Part shown: piece by piece, positions 44,102 to 53,147 of the stretch
Numbering within the stretch: position 1 is the stretch's first letter
Layout of the letters: each line of letters begins with the position of its first letter
NCBI RefSeq assembly: GCF_029428675.1
Contig: NZ_JAJNEL010000001.1
Span: forward strand, 3,844,001-3,908,000
DNA length: 64,000 nucleotides
Direction: 5' to 3'
Origin: Streptomyces sp. JH14
Lineage (GTDB): Bacteria; Actinomycetota; Actinomycetes; Streptomycetales; Streptomycetaceae
Position numbers and translations under genes: made by a program
The notes under the pieces: generated by a model
Database searches by the model: none
What the model was told of the DNA's origin: nothing
The model's input: the letters and a program-made list of their open reading frames with translations, nothing else

Positions 44102-44508
44102 GGCTTCCTCGCCCTCGGTCTGCAGTTCGGTTCACCGTATGTACGCAGGAGGGGATTCGGGGGCGACCGGTACGTCCTGTCGGCTGACGTTCGCCCGCTG
44201 TTCGCCCGGCAAGGGGGTCGGGGCCGGTCCGGACCCTGTTTCGCATGCTGGACGGAGCGTGAATCAAGTCCCGGGAAGAACAAAAGAGTTGAGCCATGAT
44301 CCGGATGGTTTCCCTCCGGAATTCCCCCTGTTGAAACCGCGCGCGGAGGTGCGAGGCGCCGCGGGCCCGTACCTGGACACCCCCTCGGGGGCGGGTTCTT
44401 GCGTTGGTCTAGACCTTGACAGGTACATACCAGCGGCGCTTGAGTGAGGTTCACCCCCCATGGCGGCGCACCGGCGAGTCTGGTGCGCCGCGCCGAAGGA
44501 GTGATCAC
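44102..44508. other. divergent intergenic region with chitinase control elements
   Basis: Four hundred bases without a gene. The right end carries the DasR-type site and the -35-like TTGACA of the chitinase gene. Two single GTTCACC heptamers (44130-44136 and 44449-44455) resemble half PHO boxes, but neither forms a direct repeat. Confidence 0.6.
44404..44417. promoter_or_regulatory. DasR-responsive element (dre)
   Basis: TTGGTCTAGACCTT contains the palindrome GGTCTAGACC, the core of the site bound by the GlcNAc-responsive repressor DasR and known upstream of streptomycete chitin genes. It overlaps a consensus-like -35 box TTGACA (44416-44421), so bound DasR would block the promoter. Confidence 0.82.
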
Positions 44509-45396
44509 ATGATCAGACGCGTCATGGGCCTGCTGGCCGCGCTGGGCGCGGTCGTCGCGATGGCCGTCTTCCTCCCCGCCTCCACAGCTTCGGCAGCGGA
44601 GTGCGCGGCACCCTGGAACGCCTCGTCCGTCTACTGGGGCGGCGGAGCCGCCTCGTACAACGGGCACAACTGGACCGCGAAGTGGTGGACCCAGAACGAG
44701 CGGCCGGGCACCGCCGATGTCTGGGCGGACCAGGGAAGTTGCGGCAGCGGCGGCGGCACGGATCCGGGTACGCCGTCGGGCTTCGTCGTCAGCGAGGCGC
44801 AGTTCAACCAGATGTTCCCGAGCCGGAGCCCCTTCTACACGTACAGCGGTCTGACCGCGGCCCTGAGCGCCTACCCGGGCTTCGCGAACACCGGCAGCGA
44901 CACGGTCAAGCGCCAGGAGGCGGCGGCGTTCCTCGCCAACGTCAGCCATGAGACGGGCGGCCTGGTGTACATCGTCGAGCAGAACACGGCCAACTACCCG
45001 CACTACTGCGACACCAGCCAGTCCTACGGCTGTCCGGCCGGCACGGCCGCGTACTACGGCCGTGGCCCGATCCAGCTCAGCTGGAACTTCAACTACAAGG
45101 CCGCGGGCGACGCGCTCGGCATCGACCTGCTGGGCAACCCCTACCTGGTCGAGCAGAACGCATCCGTGGCCTGGAAGACCGGGCTCTGGTACTGGAACAC
45201 CCAGAGCGGTCCGGGCACCATGACCGCGCACAACGCCATGGTCAACAGCGCCGGCTTCGGCGAGACCATCCGCTCGATCAACGGGTCCCTGGAGTGCAAC
45301 GGCGGCAACCCCGCCCAGGTGCAGAGCCGCGTCGACAAGTACCGGGCCTTCGTCCAGATCCTCGGCACCACGCCCGGTTCGAACCTGAGCTGCTGA
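44509..45396 (+). CDS. secreted GH19 chitinase with N-terminal chitin-binding module
   Basis: A 295-residue exported chitinase. A signal peptide (MIRRVMGLLAALGAVVAMAVF ... ASTASAAE) is followed by a CBM5/12 module (residues about 31-78, with the aromatic triad in YWGGG, YNGHNW and KWW), a Gly-rich linker, and a GH19 catalytic domain. The catalytic Glu is in NVSHETGG, and the YYGRGPIQLSWNFNY and GLWYWNTQ motifs are typical. It degrades chitin outside the cell. The ATG has GAAGGAG upstream. Confidence 0.94.
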   Translation: MIRRVMGLLAALGAVVAMAVFLPASTASAAECAAPWNASSVYWGGGAASYNGHNWTAKWWTQNERPGTADVWADQGSCGSGGGTDPGTPSGFVVSEAQFNQMFPSRSPFYTYSGLTAALSAYPGFANTGSDTVKRQEAAAFLANVSHETGGLVYIVEQNTANYPHYCDTSQSYGCPAGTAAYYGRGPIQLSWNFNYKAAGDALGIDLLGNPYLVEQNASVAWKTGLWYWNTQSGPGTMTAHNAMVNSAGFGETIRSINGSLECNGGNPAQVQSRVDKYRAFVQILGTTPGSNLSC

Positions 45397-45431
45397 GTCA
45401 CCGGGTTACCGATCCACAGCGTGTGGACAAC

Positions 45432-45461
45432 CACCCGGCGGGGGCGTTCCCCCGCCGGGTG
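45432..45461. terminator. bidirectional terminator after chitinase
   Basis: A perfect 13-bp stem (CACCCGGCGGGGG and complement) with a CGTT loop between convergent genes. Confidence 0.85.
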
Positions 45462-45478
45462 CGCCGTGGACGGCCGCC

Positions 45479-46627
45479 TCAGAGCAGCGGCTTCACGGAC
45501 ATCAGGAGATGGCGGTGCGTCGGGCGGGCCGCGGCGCCCTCCGCCGGATCCGCCCCCTCCGCCGGGTCGTCCCCGGCCGTCCTGCCGGTGATCATCGCGC
45601 GCTGCCCGGGGCCCATCAGGCGGAACCGGACGGCCGGTGTGTCGAACGAGGCCAAAGCATCCATCAGGTAGGACGGGTTGAACGCGACCGTGAGGCCATC
45701 GGCGCCCTCCAGGACGGCAGGCAGGCTCTGGGACGCGACATCGTCCTCGTAGCCGGCCTGGAGAAGCACCGAGCCGCCGGAGAAGGTCAGATGGAGCGGG
45801 CTGTCGCCGTCGGCGACCACGGCCACGCGCCTGACCGCCTCGACCAGAGGCGCCCGGTCCGTGACCGCGGACATCGGGTCCGCCATCGTGAACAGCTTCT
45901 CGTGGCGCGGGAGTCGGCCGTCCAGGAGACGGACCGTGGTGCGCATGCCGGCGAGCTCGAAGCCCACCGAGCCGGCGTCCAGCGCGAAGCGGACCATGCC
46001 GGAGCGGCCGAAGGAGCGGGCGATCTCCGACAGACGGCGGGCCGACACCACGACATCGGCCGAGACGTGCGCGGTCTCCGGCTTCCACGCGAGCGTGCGC
46101 ACGGCGAAGCGGTACCGGTCGGTGGCGGCGAGCGTCATCGTGCCGCCGTCGAGGCCGAGACGGATCCCGGTGAGGGTCGGCAGCGTGTCGTCCCGGCCCG
46201 CGGCCACCGTCACGTGGGCGACGGCCGCGGCGAACTCCTCCGAGTCGACTGCGCCGCACACCTCGGGCAGTGGCGGCAGTGCCGGATAGTCGTCGAGCGG
46301 CAGGACCGACAGCCCGAACCGGGCGTCCCGCGCGGCCACCGAGAACCGCGAACCCTCGACCGTGCACTCCACCGCACCTTCGGGCAGCACCCTGCACACG
46401 TCGAGCAGACGCTTCCCCATGACCAGGGCCGTGCCGGCCCGTACGGTCTCCGCCTCCACCTCGATGCACGCGGACGCCTCGTAGTCGAGGCCGGAGATCC
46501 GCAACCGCCCGCTGTCCGCCTCCAGTCGCAGCCCGCCGAGCACGGGTACGGGCGACCGCGTGGGCAGCACCCGCGCCGCCCAGGCCACGGCATCGGTCAG
46601 TGCGCTGCGCTCGATCCGGAACTCCAT
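45479..46627 (-). CDS. DNA polymerase III beta sliding clamp paralogue
   Basis: A 382-residue protein with three repeated clamp domains. Diagnostic segments are the start MEFRIERSALTDAVAWAARVLP, the middle TGIRLGLDGGTMTLAATDRYRFAVR and the late VAFNPSYLMDAL. The last part (about 30 residues, GRTAGDDPAEGADPAEGAAARPTHRHLLMSVKPLL region) has an inserted acidic repeat before the final strand that normally reads YLLMPVR. There are no dnaA, recF or gyrB neighbours, so this is not the oriC-linked dnaN but a second clamp. Confidence 0.85.
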   Translation of the reverse strand: MEFRIERSALTDAVAWAARVLPTRSPVPVLGGLRLEADSGRLRISGLDYEASACIEVEAETVRAGTALVMGKRLLDVCRVLPEGAVECTVEGSRFSVAARDARFGLSVLPLDDYPALPPLPEVCGAVDSEEFAAAVAHVTVAAGRDDTLPTLTGIRLGLDGGTMTLAATDRYRFAVRTLAWKPETAHVSADVVVSARRLSEIARSFGRSGMVRFALDAGSVGFELAGMRTTVRLLDGRLPRHEKLFTMADPMSAVTDRAPLVEAVRRVAVVADGDSPLHLTFSGGSVLLQAGYEDDVASQSLPAVLEGADGLTVAFNPSYLMDALASFDTPAVRFRLMGPGQRAMITGRTAGDDPAEGADPAEGAAARPTHRHLLMSVKPLL

Positions 46628-46966
46628 GGCGGGTGGCCCTTCTCCGTCGGGTCTGGTGATGACCCGACGTTAGGCGGCGCCACTGACAACCGGCCCCGCG
46701 AACGGTGCGGCCGACGACAGCGACCACCCCCGTGGGCCGCTGCCGCCGTGCCTCCCCGCCGCCCCCTCGTCCCCCGAGTCCCGGGCGGCCGTGTTCCCCC
46801 GAAGCGCCCGGAATACGTCTGGGACTCTAGGACGGCGGATGCACGGCAGGGAGATTCAATCCGCACCGTGTGGACGCCACAGAGGTATCAGTCCGCACAG
46901 TCACACCGGGTACCCTTCACTCCGCTTTCTCTGCGGGTTGACGGACGGGCACGGAGCGGGGGACCG
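46628..46966. other. divergent intergenic region, no gene
   Basis: Three hundred and forty bases between the clamp paralogue and the PucR-like gene. Open frames crossing it have no ribosome sites or family features. Promoters for both genes must lie here, but I cannot name boxes with confidence. Confidence 0.5.
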
Positions 46967-48478
46967 GTGCGAGCGGAAGAACGTGCCGACGACGTACTGC
47001 GGATGCACAGCCTGGCGCGCCTCGGCGGGGCGCAGGAGCTGCTGCGGTGGGTGTCGGGACGGGCCGGCGGTTGGGCAGGACTGCTCGACGGCGACGGTAC
47101 CGTCCTGCGCGGCGCCGCCCGCACCCCGGACCCCACGTGCGCCGCGGCCCTTGCGCTGGCCGCCGAGGGCGCGCGGGAACTGACGGCCCTCGGCGCCCGC
47201 TCGTTCGCCCTCGACAAAGGGCCGGACACCGCGCTGCTCTTCCCTCTCGACGGCCCGACGGACGCCCCCGCGCCGATCCTCGCCGTCGTCGCACGCCGGC
47301 CGCTGCCGGACGGACTCGCCGCGCTCCTCGCCGACGTGGCGATGCCGCTGTCCATGTGCTGGGCGGCCGAAACGGTCGAACGCAAGCGCCGCCGCGTCGA
47401 CCTCGCGGAGTCCCGCGGCCGCGAAGCGGTGCTGCATCTGCTGATGACCGGTCAGCTCTCCATCGCCCACCAGGTGGCGGGCGCCCTGAAGCCCACCCTG
47501 CCGGACCCCGCCCGGGTGTACGTGGTGGAGTGCCCGCCCGGCCGGCGGGACGAGGTGGCGCGGGTGTGCGCGGGTGTCTCGGGCGGCCGGTCCTGGATCG
47601 TGCGGTGCCCCGTGTACGCGCGCCATCTGATCCTTGTCGTGCCCGCCGGCCCGGACGGCACCGAACCGCAGCTCGGCCCGGACATCGCCGCCGCGGTGGC
47701 CGAGTGCGTCGTGGGCGTGAGCGAGGACGTGCCGCTGTGCGACACGGCGACCGGATACCGGCAGGCGTTCCACGCCCTGGCCGTGGCGCGTGGACTGCCC
47801 GGCCGGCATGCCCGGTTCGGGTCCGCACCGGAACCGGCCCTGGTCGTCGGCGCCGCGGGCGCACGGTGGGCCGACGCCCTGCTGGCACCGCTGCTCACCC
47901 ATCTGCCGCGCCGCAGCCAGGACCCCGGCAGCCAGGAACTGGCGGCGACCCTCGCCTCGTGGCTCGCATTCTCGACGCATGCGACACAGCACCTGAAGAT
48001 CCACCGCAACACCCTTGCCGCACGGCTGCGGTTGATCGGGGAACTGCTCGGTCTGGACCTCGGCAGGGTCGCCGACCAGGCCGCGCTCGACCTGGCCCTG
48101 CGCATCCGTGCCACCCCCGCCCCCGCCCACCGGCGTGCCCCGGGGCCCGCTGAGGCCACCCCGCACCCGGCGGCGGCCGGTTCCCTGGACGGGATCCTGC
48201 GCCGTCCCGCCGTCCGGGAGTGGGCGGCCCAGGAGCTGGAGCCGCTCGCCTCGGCGGGCGTCACGGCCGAGGCCACCCTGCGCGCCTGGCTGCGGTGTGA
48301 GACGCAACTCGGCCCGACCGCAGCTGCGTTGGGCATCTCCGTGCCGGGCGCCCGCAAGCGCCTCACCCGGCTCGAAGCCGTGCTCCAGCGCTCACTGCTG
48401 CGTACCCCGAGTGCGCGGTACGACCTGTGGCTGGCCTTCCGTGCGCTGGAGGCCGGCCCCGGCCCGGAGCATGAGTAG
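46967..48478 (+). CDS. PucR-like transcriptional regulator with two C-terminal HTH regions
   Basis: A 503-residue protein. The N-terminal half is a GAF-like or sensory domain without clear ligand residues. Around residues 325-375 there is one PucR-type helix-turn-helix (HATQHLKIHRNTLAARLRLIGELLGLDL), and around 430-480 a second one (LRCETQLGPTAAALGISVPGARKRLTRLEAVL). The GTG at 46967 has GGAG and GGGGG upstream. The doubled DNA-binding region is unusual. Targets unknown; it may control the clamp paralogue next to it. Confidence 0.8.
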   Translation: MRAEERADDVLRMHSLARLGGAQELLRWVSGRAGGWAGLLDGDGTVLRGAARTPDPTCAAALALAAEGARELTALGARSFALDKGPDTALLFPLDGPTDAPAPILAVVARRPLPDGLAALLADVAMPLSMCWAAETVERKRRRVDLAESRGREAVLHLLMTGQLSIAHQVAGALKPTLPDPARVYVVECPPGRRDEVARVCAGVSGGRSWIVRCPVYARHLILVVPAGPDGTEPQLGPDIAAAVAECVVGVSEDVPLCDTATGYRQAFHALAVARGLPGRHARFGSAPEPALVVGAAGARWADALLAPLLTHLPRRSQDPGSQELAATLASWLAFSTHATQHLKIHRNTLAARLRLIGELLGLDLGRVADQAALDLALRIRATPAPAHRRAPGPAEATPHPAAAGSLDGILRRPAVREWAAQELEPLASAGVTAEATLRAWLRCETQLGPTAAALGISVPGARKRLTRLEAVLQRSLLRTPSARYDLWLAFRALEAGPGPEHE

Positions 48479-48510
48479 GCCCCGGATCGCGCGTGGCGGC
48501 GCAGGCCGGT

Positions 48511-50481
48511 TCAGCCGGACTTCGTGTACATGAGGTGCTCGCCGGTCTCCGTGATCTCGCGGCGCAGTGTGCCGTCCGGGAGCAGGGTCAGGGTGGTGGC
48601 CTTGCCCGGGGTGCAGGACGACATGGGTTCGCCGAGCGTCACGGTGGAGGGGCCGATGCTGATCGGCCCGTCGGGAGACGGCTCCGCTGTCAGGTCCGCC
48701 TGGAAGACGCAGCGGTAGGTGCCGCCGGTGTCCATCGGGCCCTTCGCCGTGAGGGTGAGGACGGTCCGGCCGACCTCGCCCTGCTGGATGACGAGTTCGC
48801 GGGTGGAGTGGCCGGAGGCGTTGTCGATGCTGCCGCTCCAGGTGCCCAGGTAGGCCTCGGGGATCGGTCCGTCGCCGTTCTTCGGCTCGTCGCCGGGCGA
48901 CGGGCCGGCGGAGGACGGCGAATCCTCGGGGGACGGGGAGGCCGACGGGCCGGAGGGGGAGGCGGTGGCGGCCGGACCGTGCTTCGTGCCGTCGTCGCTC
49001 ATGAGCGCGTACACCGAGCCGCCCGCACCGATCGCGACGAGCACCGCGATCGCGACGAGGGCCACGGTGGAACCCGCACTGCGCCGCGGCGCAGGCGCGG
49101 GCTGCGGGGGAGCGACGACGGTGGGGGGGACCGGGCCGTACGGGGGCATGGGCCCGAAACCGGGGAGGCGCGGTGGGTGCCCGTATCCCTGACCGGGGTG
49201 TTGCTGGGCGGGCAGTTGCGGATAGCCGTACCCGGGGACGGGCAGCGGCGGCCCGAACCCGGGAACCGGGGCCTGGGGCGGAACCGGAGCGGGGACCTGG
49301 GCCTGGGGCGGAGCCGGAGCGGGGGCCGGGGCGCCGATCATCGTGGGGAGCGTGTGGGCGTCGCCGGGAGCCCGGTCCACGGGCGGTTGCGGGTCGCTCT
49401 CGGGCGGCGCCGCGTCCCGGGGTCCGTCGGCCCCGCCCACGGGCGGTTGCGGGTCGCCCGCGGTCGGCACCGCGTCCTGGGGCCCGTCGGCCCCGTCCAC
49501 CACCTTCACGGCCTGTGCGTCCTTCTGTCCCGTGGGCCGCTCGCGCTCCTCCTCCGGGTCCTCGGAGTCCAGCAACTCCACTGCGTGACGCCCAAGTTGG
49601 GCTATCAGTGCGCCCGGCAGCCACGGCTCGGCCGCTTCGCCCTCCACCAGCCGCTCCAGGATCGCGTCCGTGGTCGGCCGGTCCGCAGGGTCCTTGAGGA
49701 GACAGTCGCGGACGAGGTCGACCAGATCCGCCGGGACACCGGTCAGATCCGGGTCCTCCTGCGCGATCCGGAACAGCACGGCATGGACCTCGTTGTCCGC
49801 CGCGCTGAACGGAAGCCGGCCCGTCGACGCGTACGCCAGCACCGAGCCGAGGCAGAACACGTCGCACGCCGCGGTCACCCGCTCGCCCCGCACCTGCTCC
49901 GGCGCCATGAAACCGGGCGAACCGACCAGCGAACCGGTGCGGGTGAGACCCCCGTCGGTGACGGTGTCGAATGCCCGGGCTATACCGAAGTCGATCACCC
50001 GCGGACCGTCGATCGTCAGCAGGATGTTGGACGGTTTGAGGTCGCGGTGGATGAGCCCGGCAGAGTGGATGCCCTGCAGTGCGCGGGCCAGCCCGGCCCC
50101 CAGGATGTGGACCGAACGCCCGGGCAGCGGACCGTACACCCCCGGTCCCGCCGGGGCGGCCCCACGCCCGGAGACGGTGGCCTGGAGAGAGGGCCCGGCG
50201 ACGTACCCGGTCGCGACCCACGGCACGGCTGCCTCGGTGTCGGCGTCGAGCACGGGGGCCGTCCAGTCGGAGCCCACCCGGCGGGCGGCCTGCACCTCCT
50301 GGCGGAAGCGCTCGCGGAACTCCTGCTGTTCGGCGAGCTCCGCGCGTACCAGCTTGATCGCGACCGTACGGCCCCGGTCGGAACGGGCCAGATACACCTG
50401 CCCCATGCCGCCCGCGCCCAGCCGTCCCAGCAGGCGGTACGCGCCGATGCGCTGCGGATCGCCGGACCCGAGCTTGTCCAT
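48511..50481 (-). CDS. membrane serine/threonine protein kinase
   Basis: A 656-residue receptor-like kinase. Residues 12-275 are a eukaryotic-type kinase: GAGGMGQVYLA, ATP lysine K43, catalytic HRDLKPSN (D147), DFG 164-166, and GSPGFMAPEQ. A 190-residue linker rich in Pro, Gln, Gly and Asp follows, then one membrane helix (STVALVAIAVLVAIGAGGSVYA) and an extracytoplasmic part with a Ser/Pro-rich stalk and a beta-rich domain starting YLGTWSGSIDN with two cysteines. The ATG at 50481 was chosen because the kinase fold begins twelve residues later. Confidence 0.93.
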   Translation of the reverse strand: MDKLGSGDPQRIGAYRLLGRLGAGGMGQVYLARSDRGRTVAIKLVRAELAEQQEFRERFRQEVQAARRVGSDWTAPVLDADTEAAVPWVATGYVAGPSLQATVSGRGAAPAGPGVYGPLPGRSVHILGAGLARALQGIHSAGLIHRDLKPSNILLTIDGPRVIDFGIARAFDTVTDGGLTRTGSLVGSPGFMAPEQVRGERVTAACDVFCLGSVLAYASTGRLPFSAADNEVHAVLFRIAQEDPDLTGVPADLVDLVRDCLLKDPADRPTTDAILERLVEGEAAEPWLPGALIAQLGRHAVELLDSEDPEEERERPTGQKDAQAVKVVDGADGPQDAVPTAGDPQPPVGGADGPRDAAPPESDPQPPVDRAPGDAHTLPTMIGAPAPAPAPPQAQVPAPVPPQAPVPGFGPPLPVPGYGYPQLPAQQHPGQGYGHPPRLPGFGPMPPYGPVPPTVVAPPQPAPAPRRSAGSTVALVAIAVLVAIGAGGSVYALMSDDGTKHGPAATASPSGPSASPSPEDSPSSAGPSPGDEPKNGDGPIPEAYLGTWSGSIDNASGHSTRELVIQQGEVGRTVLTLTAKGPMDTGGTYRCVFQADLTAEPSPDGPISIGPSTVTLGEPMSSCTPGKATTLTLLPDGTLRREITETGEHLMYTKSG

Positions 50482-50765
50482 GGTGTGCAGTCCTTCCCCC
50501 GCCCGGCGACCCACCGCCGATGCGGCATGAGAATAGCGCCCGGCGGGCATTGCGGCAGGTCCGGCGGTCGGGACCGGCCACCGCCCCGGGGCCGGCCACC
50601 GCTCCAGCGCCCCGGCAGCCGTTCTCCGCACCCCTGCTCCCGCACTTCACCACTCCGGAAAGCCCGCCGCTCCCGCCGCCGACCCGACACCCTGCCCACC
50701 AAAGCGCCCCACGCCATACAACGTGGCCATGTCGGGGCGCTCGTCGCACGACCTACGCTCGCGGC

Positions 50766-52148
50766 ATGACCCCTCATGCCTCCCATGGATCCCACGCTCC
50801 GCAGGTCGACTCCGCGGCCGGTGCGGCCGTGAAGGCCGCCGACCGTGCGCACGTGTTCCACTCCTGGTCCGCCCAGGGCCTGATCGACCCGCTCGCCGTC
50901 GCCGGCGCCGAGGGGGCGTACTTCTGGGACTACGACGGCAACCGCTACCTCGACTTCACCAGCGGCCTCGTCTTCACCAACATCGGTTATCAGCACCCCA
51001 CCGTCGTCGCCGCGATCCAGGAGCAGGCGGGAAGGCTCGCCACCTTCGCCCCCGCGTTCGCGATCGAGGCCCGCTCCGAGGCCGCACGCCTCATCGCCGA
51101 GCGGACCCCCGGCGACCTGGACAAGATCTTCTTCACCAACGGCGGCGCCGAAGCCGTCGAGAACGCCGTCCGGATGGCCCGGCTGCACACCGGCCGTACG
51201 AAGGTGCTCTCCGCCTACCGCTCGTACCACGGCGCCACCTCGACGGCCATCAACCTGACGGGCGACCCGCGACGCTGGCCGTCCGACCACGGCTCGGCGG
51301 GTGTCGTCCGGTTCTGGGCCCCGTTCCTGTACCGCTCGCCGTTCCACGCCGAGACCGAGGCCGAGGAGTGCGCCCGCGCCCTCCAGCACCTGGAGGACAC
51401 CCTCGCCTTCGAGGGCCCCGCCACCATCGCCGCGATCATCCTGGAGACGATCCCCGGCACAGCGGGCATCATGACGCCGCCGCCCGGCTACCTCGCGGGC
51501 GTCCGGGAGATCTGTGACCGGTACGGCATCGTCTTCGTCCTCGACGAGGTGATGGCCGGGTTCGGGCGCACCGGCAAGTGGTTCGCCGCAGAACACTTCG
51601 ACGTCACGCCCGACCTGATGACCTTCGCCAAGGGCGTCAACTCGGGTTACGTACCGCTCGGCGGCGTCGCGATCTCCGCCGAGATCGCCGCCACCTTCGA
51701 GACCCGCCCCTACCCGGGCGGACTCACCTACTCCGGTCACCCGCTGGCCTGCGCCGCCGCCGTCGCCACGATCGGTGTGATGGAGGACGAGAAGGTCGTC
51801 GAGCACGCTGCCCGGATCGGCGAGACCGTTCTCGGCCCCGGCCTGCGCGACCTCGCCGAACGCCATCCGTCGGTCGGCGAGGTGCGCGGCGTCGGCGCCT
51901 TCTGGGCGCTGGACCTGGTCCGCAACAAGGAGACCCGCGAGCCGCTCGTCCCGTACAACGCGGCGGGCGAGGCCAACGCGCCGATGGCGGCCTTCGGCGC
52001 GGCGTGCAAGAAGAACGGCCTGTGGCCCTTCATCAACATGAACCGCACCCACGCCGTCCCGGCCTGCAACGTGACGGAGGCCGAGGCCAAGGAGGGGCTG
52101 GCGGCGCTGGACGCGGCCCTGTCGGTGGCGGACGAGCACACCGTCTGA
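50766..52148 (+). CDS. class III PLP-dependent aminotransferase
   Basis: A 460-residue aminotransferase of the omega-amino acid/beta-alanine:pyruvate group. The cofactor lysine is K289 in MTFAKGVNSGYVPLGG, with D260 in FVLDEVMAGFGRTG and the phosphate-binding FTNGGAEAVENAVR. The substrate is not determined. A GntR-type regulator follows in the same direction after 114 bases and may regulate this gene. Confidence 0.92.
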   Translation: MTPHASHGSHAPQVDSAAGAAVKAADRAHVFHSWSAQGLIDPLAVAGAEGAYFWDYDGNRYLDFTSGLVFTNIGYQHPTVVAAIQEQAGRLATFAPAFAIEARSEAARLIAERTPGDLDKIFFTNGGAEAVENAVRMARLHTGRTKVLSAYRSYHGATSTAINLTGDPRRWPSDHGSAGVVRFWAPFLYRSPFHAETEAEECARALQHLEDTLAFEGPATIAAIILETIPGTAGIMTPPPGYLAGVREICDRYGIVFVLDEVMAGFGRTGKWFAAEHFDVTPDLMTFAKGVNSGYVPLGGVAISAEIAATFETRPYPGGLTYSGHPLACAAAVATIGVMEDEKVVEHAARIGETVLGPGLRDLAERHPSVGEVRGVGAFWALDLVRNKETREPLVPYNAAGEANAPMAAFGAACKKNGLWPFINMNRTHAVPACNVTEAEAKEGLAALDAALSVADEHTV

Positions 52149-52262
52149 CGCGCCTGTACGGCGCGATCCGTACGCATTCCGTACGGCGTCCCTCCCCGTG
52201 CCCGGAACCGGGCACACCGGTCCTGGCCTATGGTGAACCGGAGCCGGCAAGGGAGGGGCGCC

Positions 52263-52994
52263 ATGCGCGCGAGCGGAACTGTGACCCGCAGTACGCTGCG
52301 GCAGCAGATCGCGGACGCGCTGCGTGACGAGGTGCTTGCGGGGCGTCTCCAGCAGGGGCGGGAGTTCACCGTCAAGCAGATCGCCGAGCAGTACGGCGTC
52401 TCCGCGACGCCCGTCCGGGAGGCGCTCTTCGACCTCTTCGCGCAGGGCCTGCTGGAATCCGACCAGCACCGCGGTTTCCGGGTGCACGAGTTCACCGTGG
52501 ACGACTACCGGGCGATGGTCGAGGCCCGCACCCTGGTCATGGACGGAGTCATCCGCGGGATCTTCTCCGGAACCGCCGACTCGCGTGCCCGGGCGGCGAA
52601 GTACCGCGAGTCGCTGGTCGCCGTGCGCCGCAGGGCCGATGAGGCCGCGCGGGCGGCGCGCTGCGGCGACCTCGACATCCTCATCGGTTACGACCTGCGT
52701 TTCTGGCGCGAACTCGGCGCGCTCGTCGGCAACCCGTACATCACCGACTTCCTGCACCGGCTGCGTGTCCAGTCCTGGGTGTTCGCCGTGCCGTATCTGC
52801 GCAGGGACGCGAAGGCGCGGGACAGCCTCTGGGACGGCCACCCGGCCCTGGTCGCGGCGATCACGCTCGGCGAGCACGACGCGGTGCGCGCGGCGATCGA
52901 CGACTTCAACTCCCACGCGCTGAAGTGGGCGGACCGGCTCGCGGCGGGCGATCCGGAGCATCCGGGGCGCGACGGGAAGCCGAAGGCGCAGTAG
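52263..52994 (+). CDS. GntR-family (FadR subfamily) transcriptional regulator
   Basis: A 243-residue repressor-like protein. The N-terminal winged helix-turn-helix is TLRQQIADALRDEVLAGRL ... FTVKQIAEQYGVSATPVREALFDL, and the C-terminal all-helical FCD domain has the metal/ligand residues in DILIGYDLRFW, VPYLRR and the late DGHPALVAAI. It lies just after the aminotransferase and is probably its regulator, sensing an acid or amino acid. The ATG has GGAGGGG upstream. Confidence 0.92.
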   Translation: MRASGTVTRSTLRQQIADALRDEVLAGRLQQGREFTVKQIAEQYGVSATPVREALFDLFAQGLLESDQHRGFRVHEFTVDDYRAMVEARTLVMDGVIRGIFSGTADSRARAAKYRESLVAVRRRADEAARAARCGDLDILIGYDLRFWRELGALVGNPYITDFLHRLRVQSWVFAVPYLRRDAKARDSLWDGHPALVAAITLGEHDAVRAAIDDFNSHALKWADRLAAGDPEHPGRDGKPKAQ

Positions 52995-53147
52995 GACACG
53001 CCCGACCGGCGGCGAGGCGTCCCGATCCGTCCACGGGGGACCACTGTGCGCAACGTCCCGATCGCATTACGCTGTCCCGACCATCGCGCGCACCCTTGTG
53101 AGACCCCTTGCGAGAACCGTTGCGCACCCGTCGGAGAGCGAGACTTC

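Noticed and set aside
44130..44455. Possible PHO boxes near the PstS-like gene.
   Set aside because: Only isolated GTTCACC heptamers are present, without the 11-base direct repeat needed for PhoP binding.
48392..50749. A 785-codon minus-strand frame overlapping the kinase in a different frame.
   Set aside because: It is rich in Arg and Gly, lacks domains, and overlaps the kinase gene fully.
50016..52961. A 981-codon minus-strand frame that seems to extend the kinase.
   Set aside because: It is antisense to the aminotransferase and GntR genes; the kinase itself begins at 50481 in another frame.
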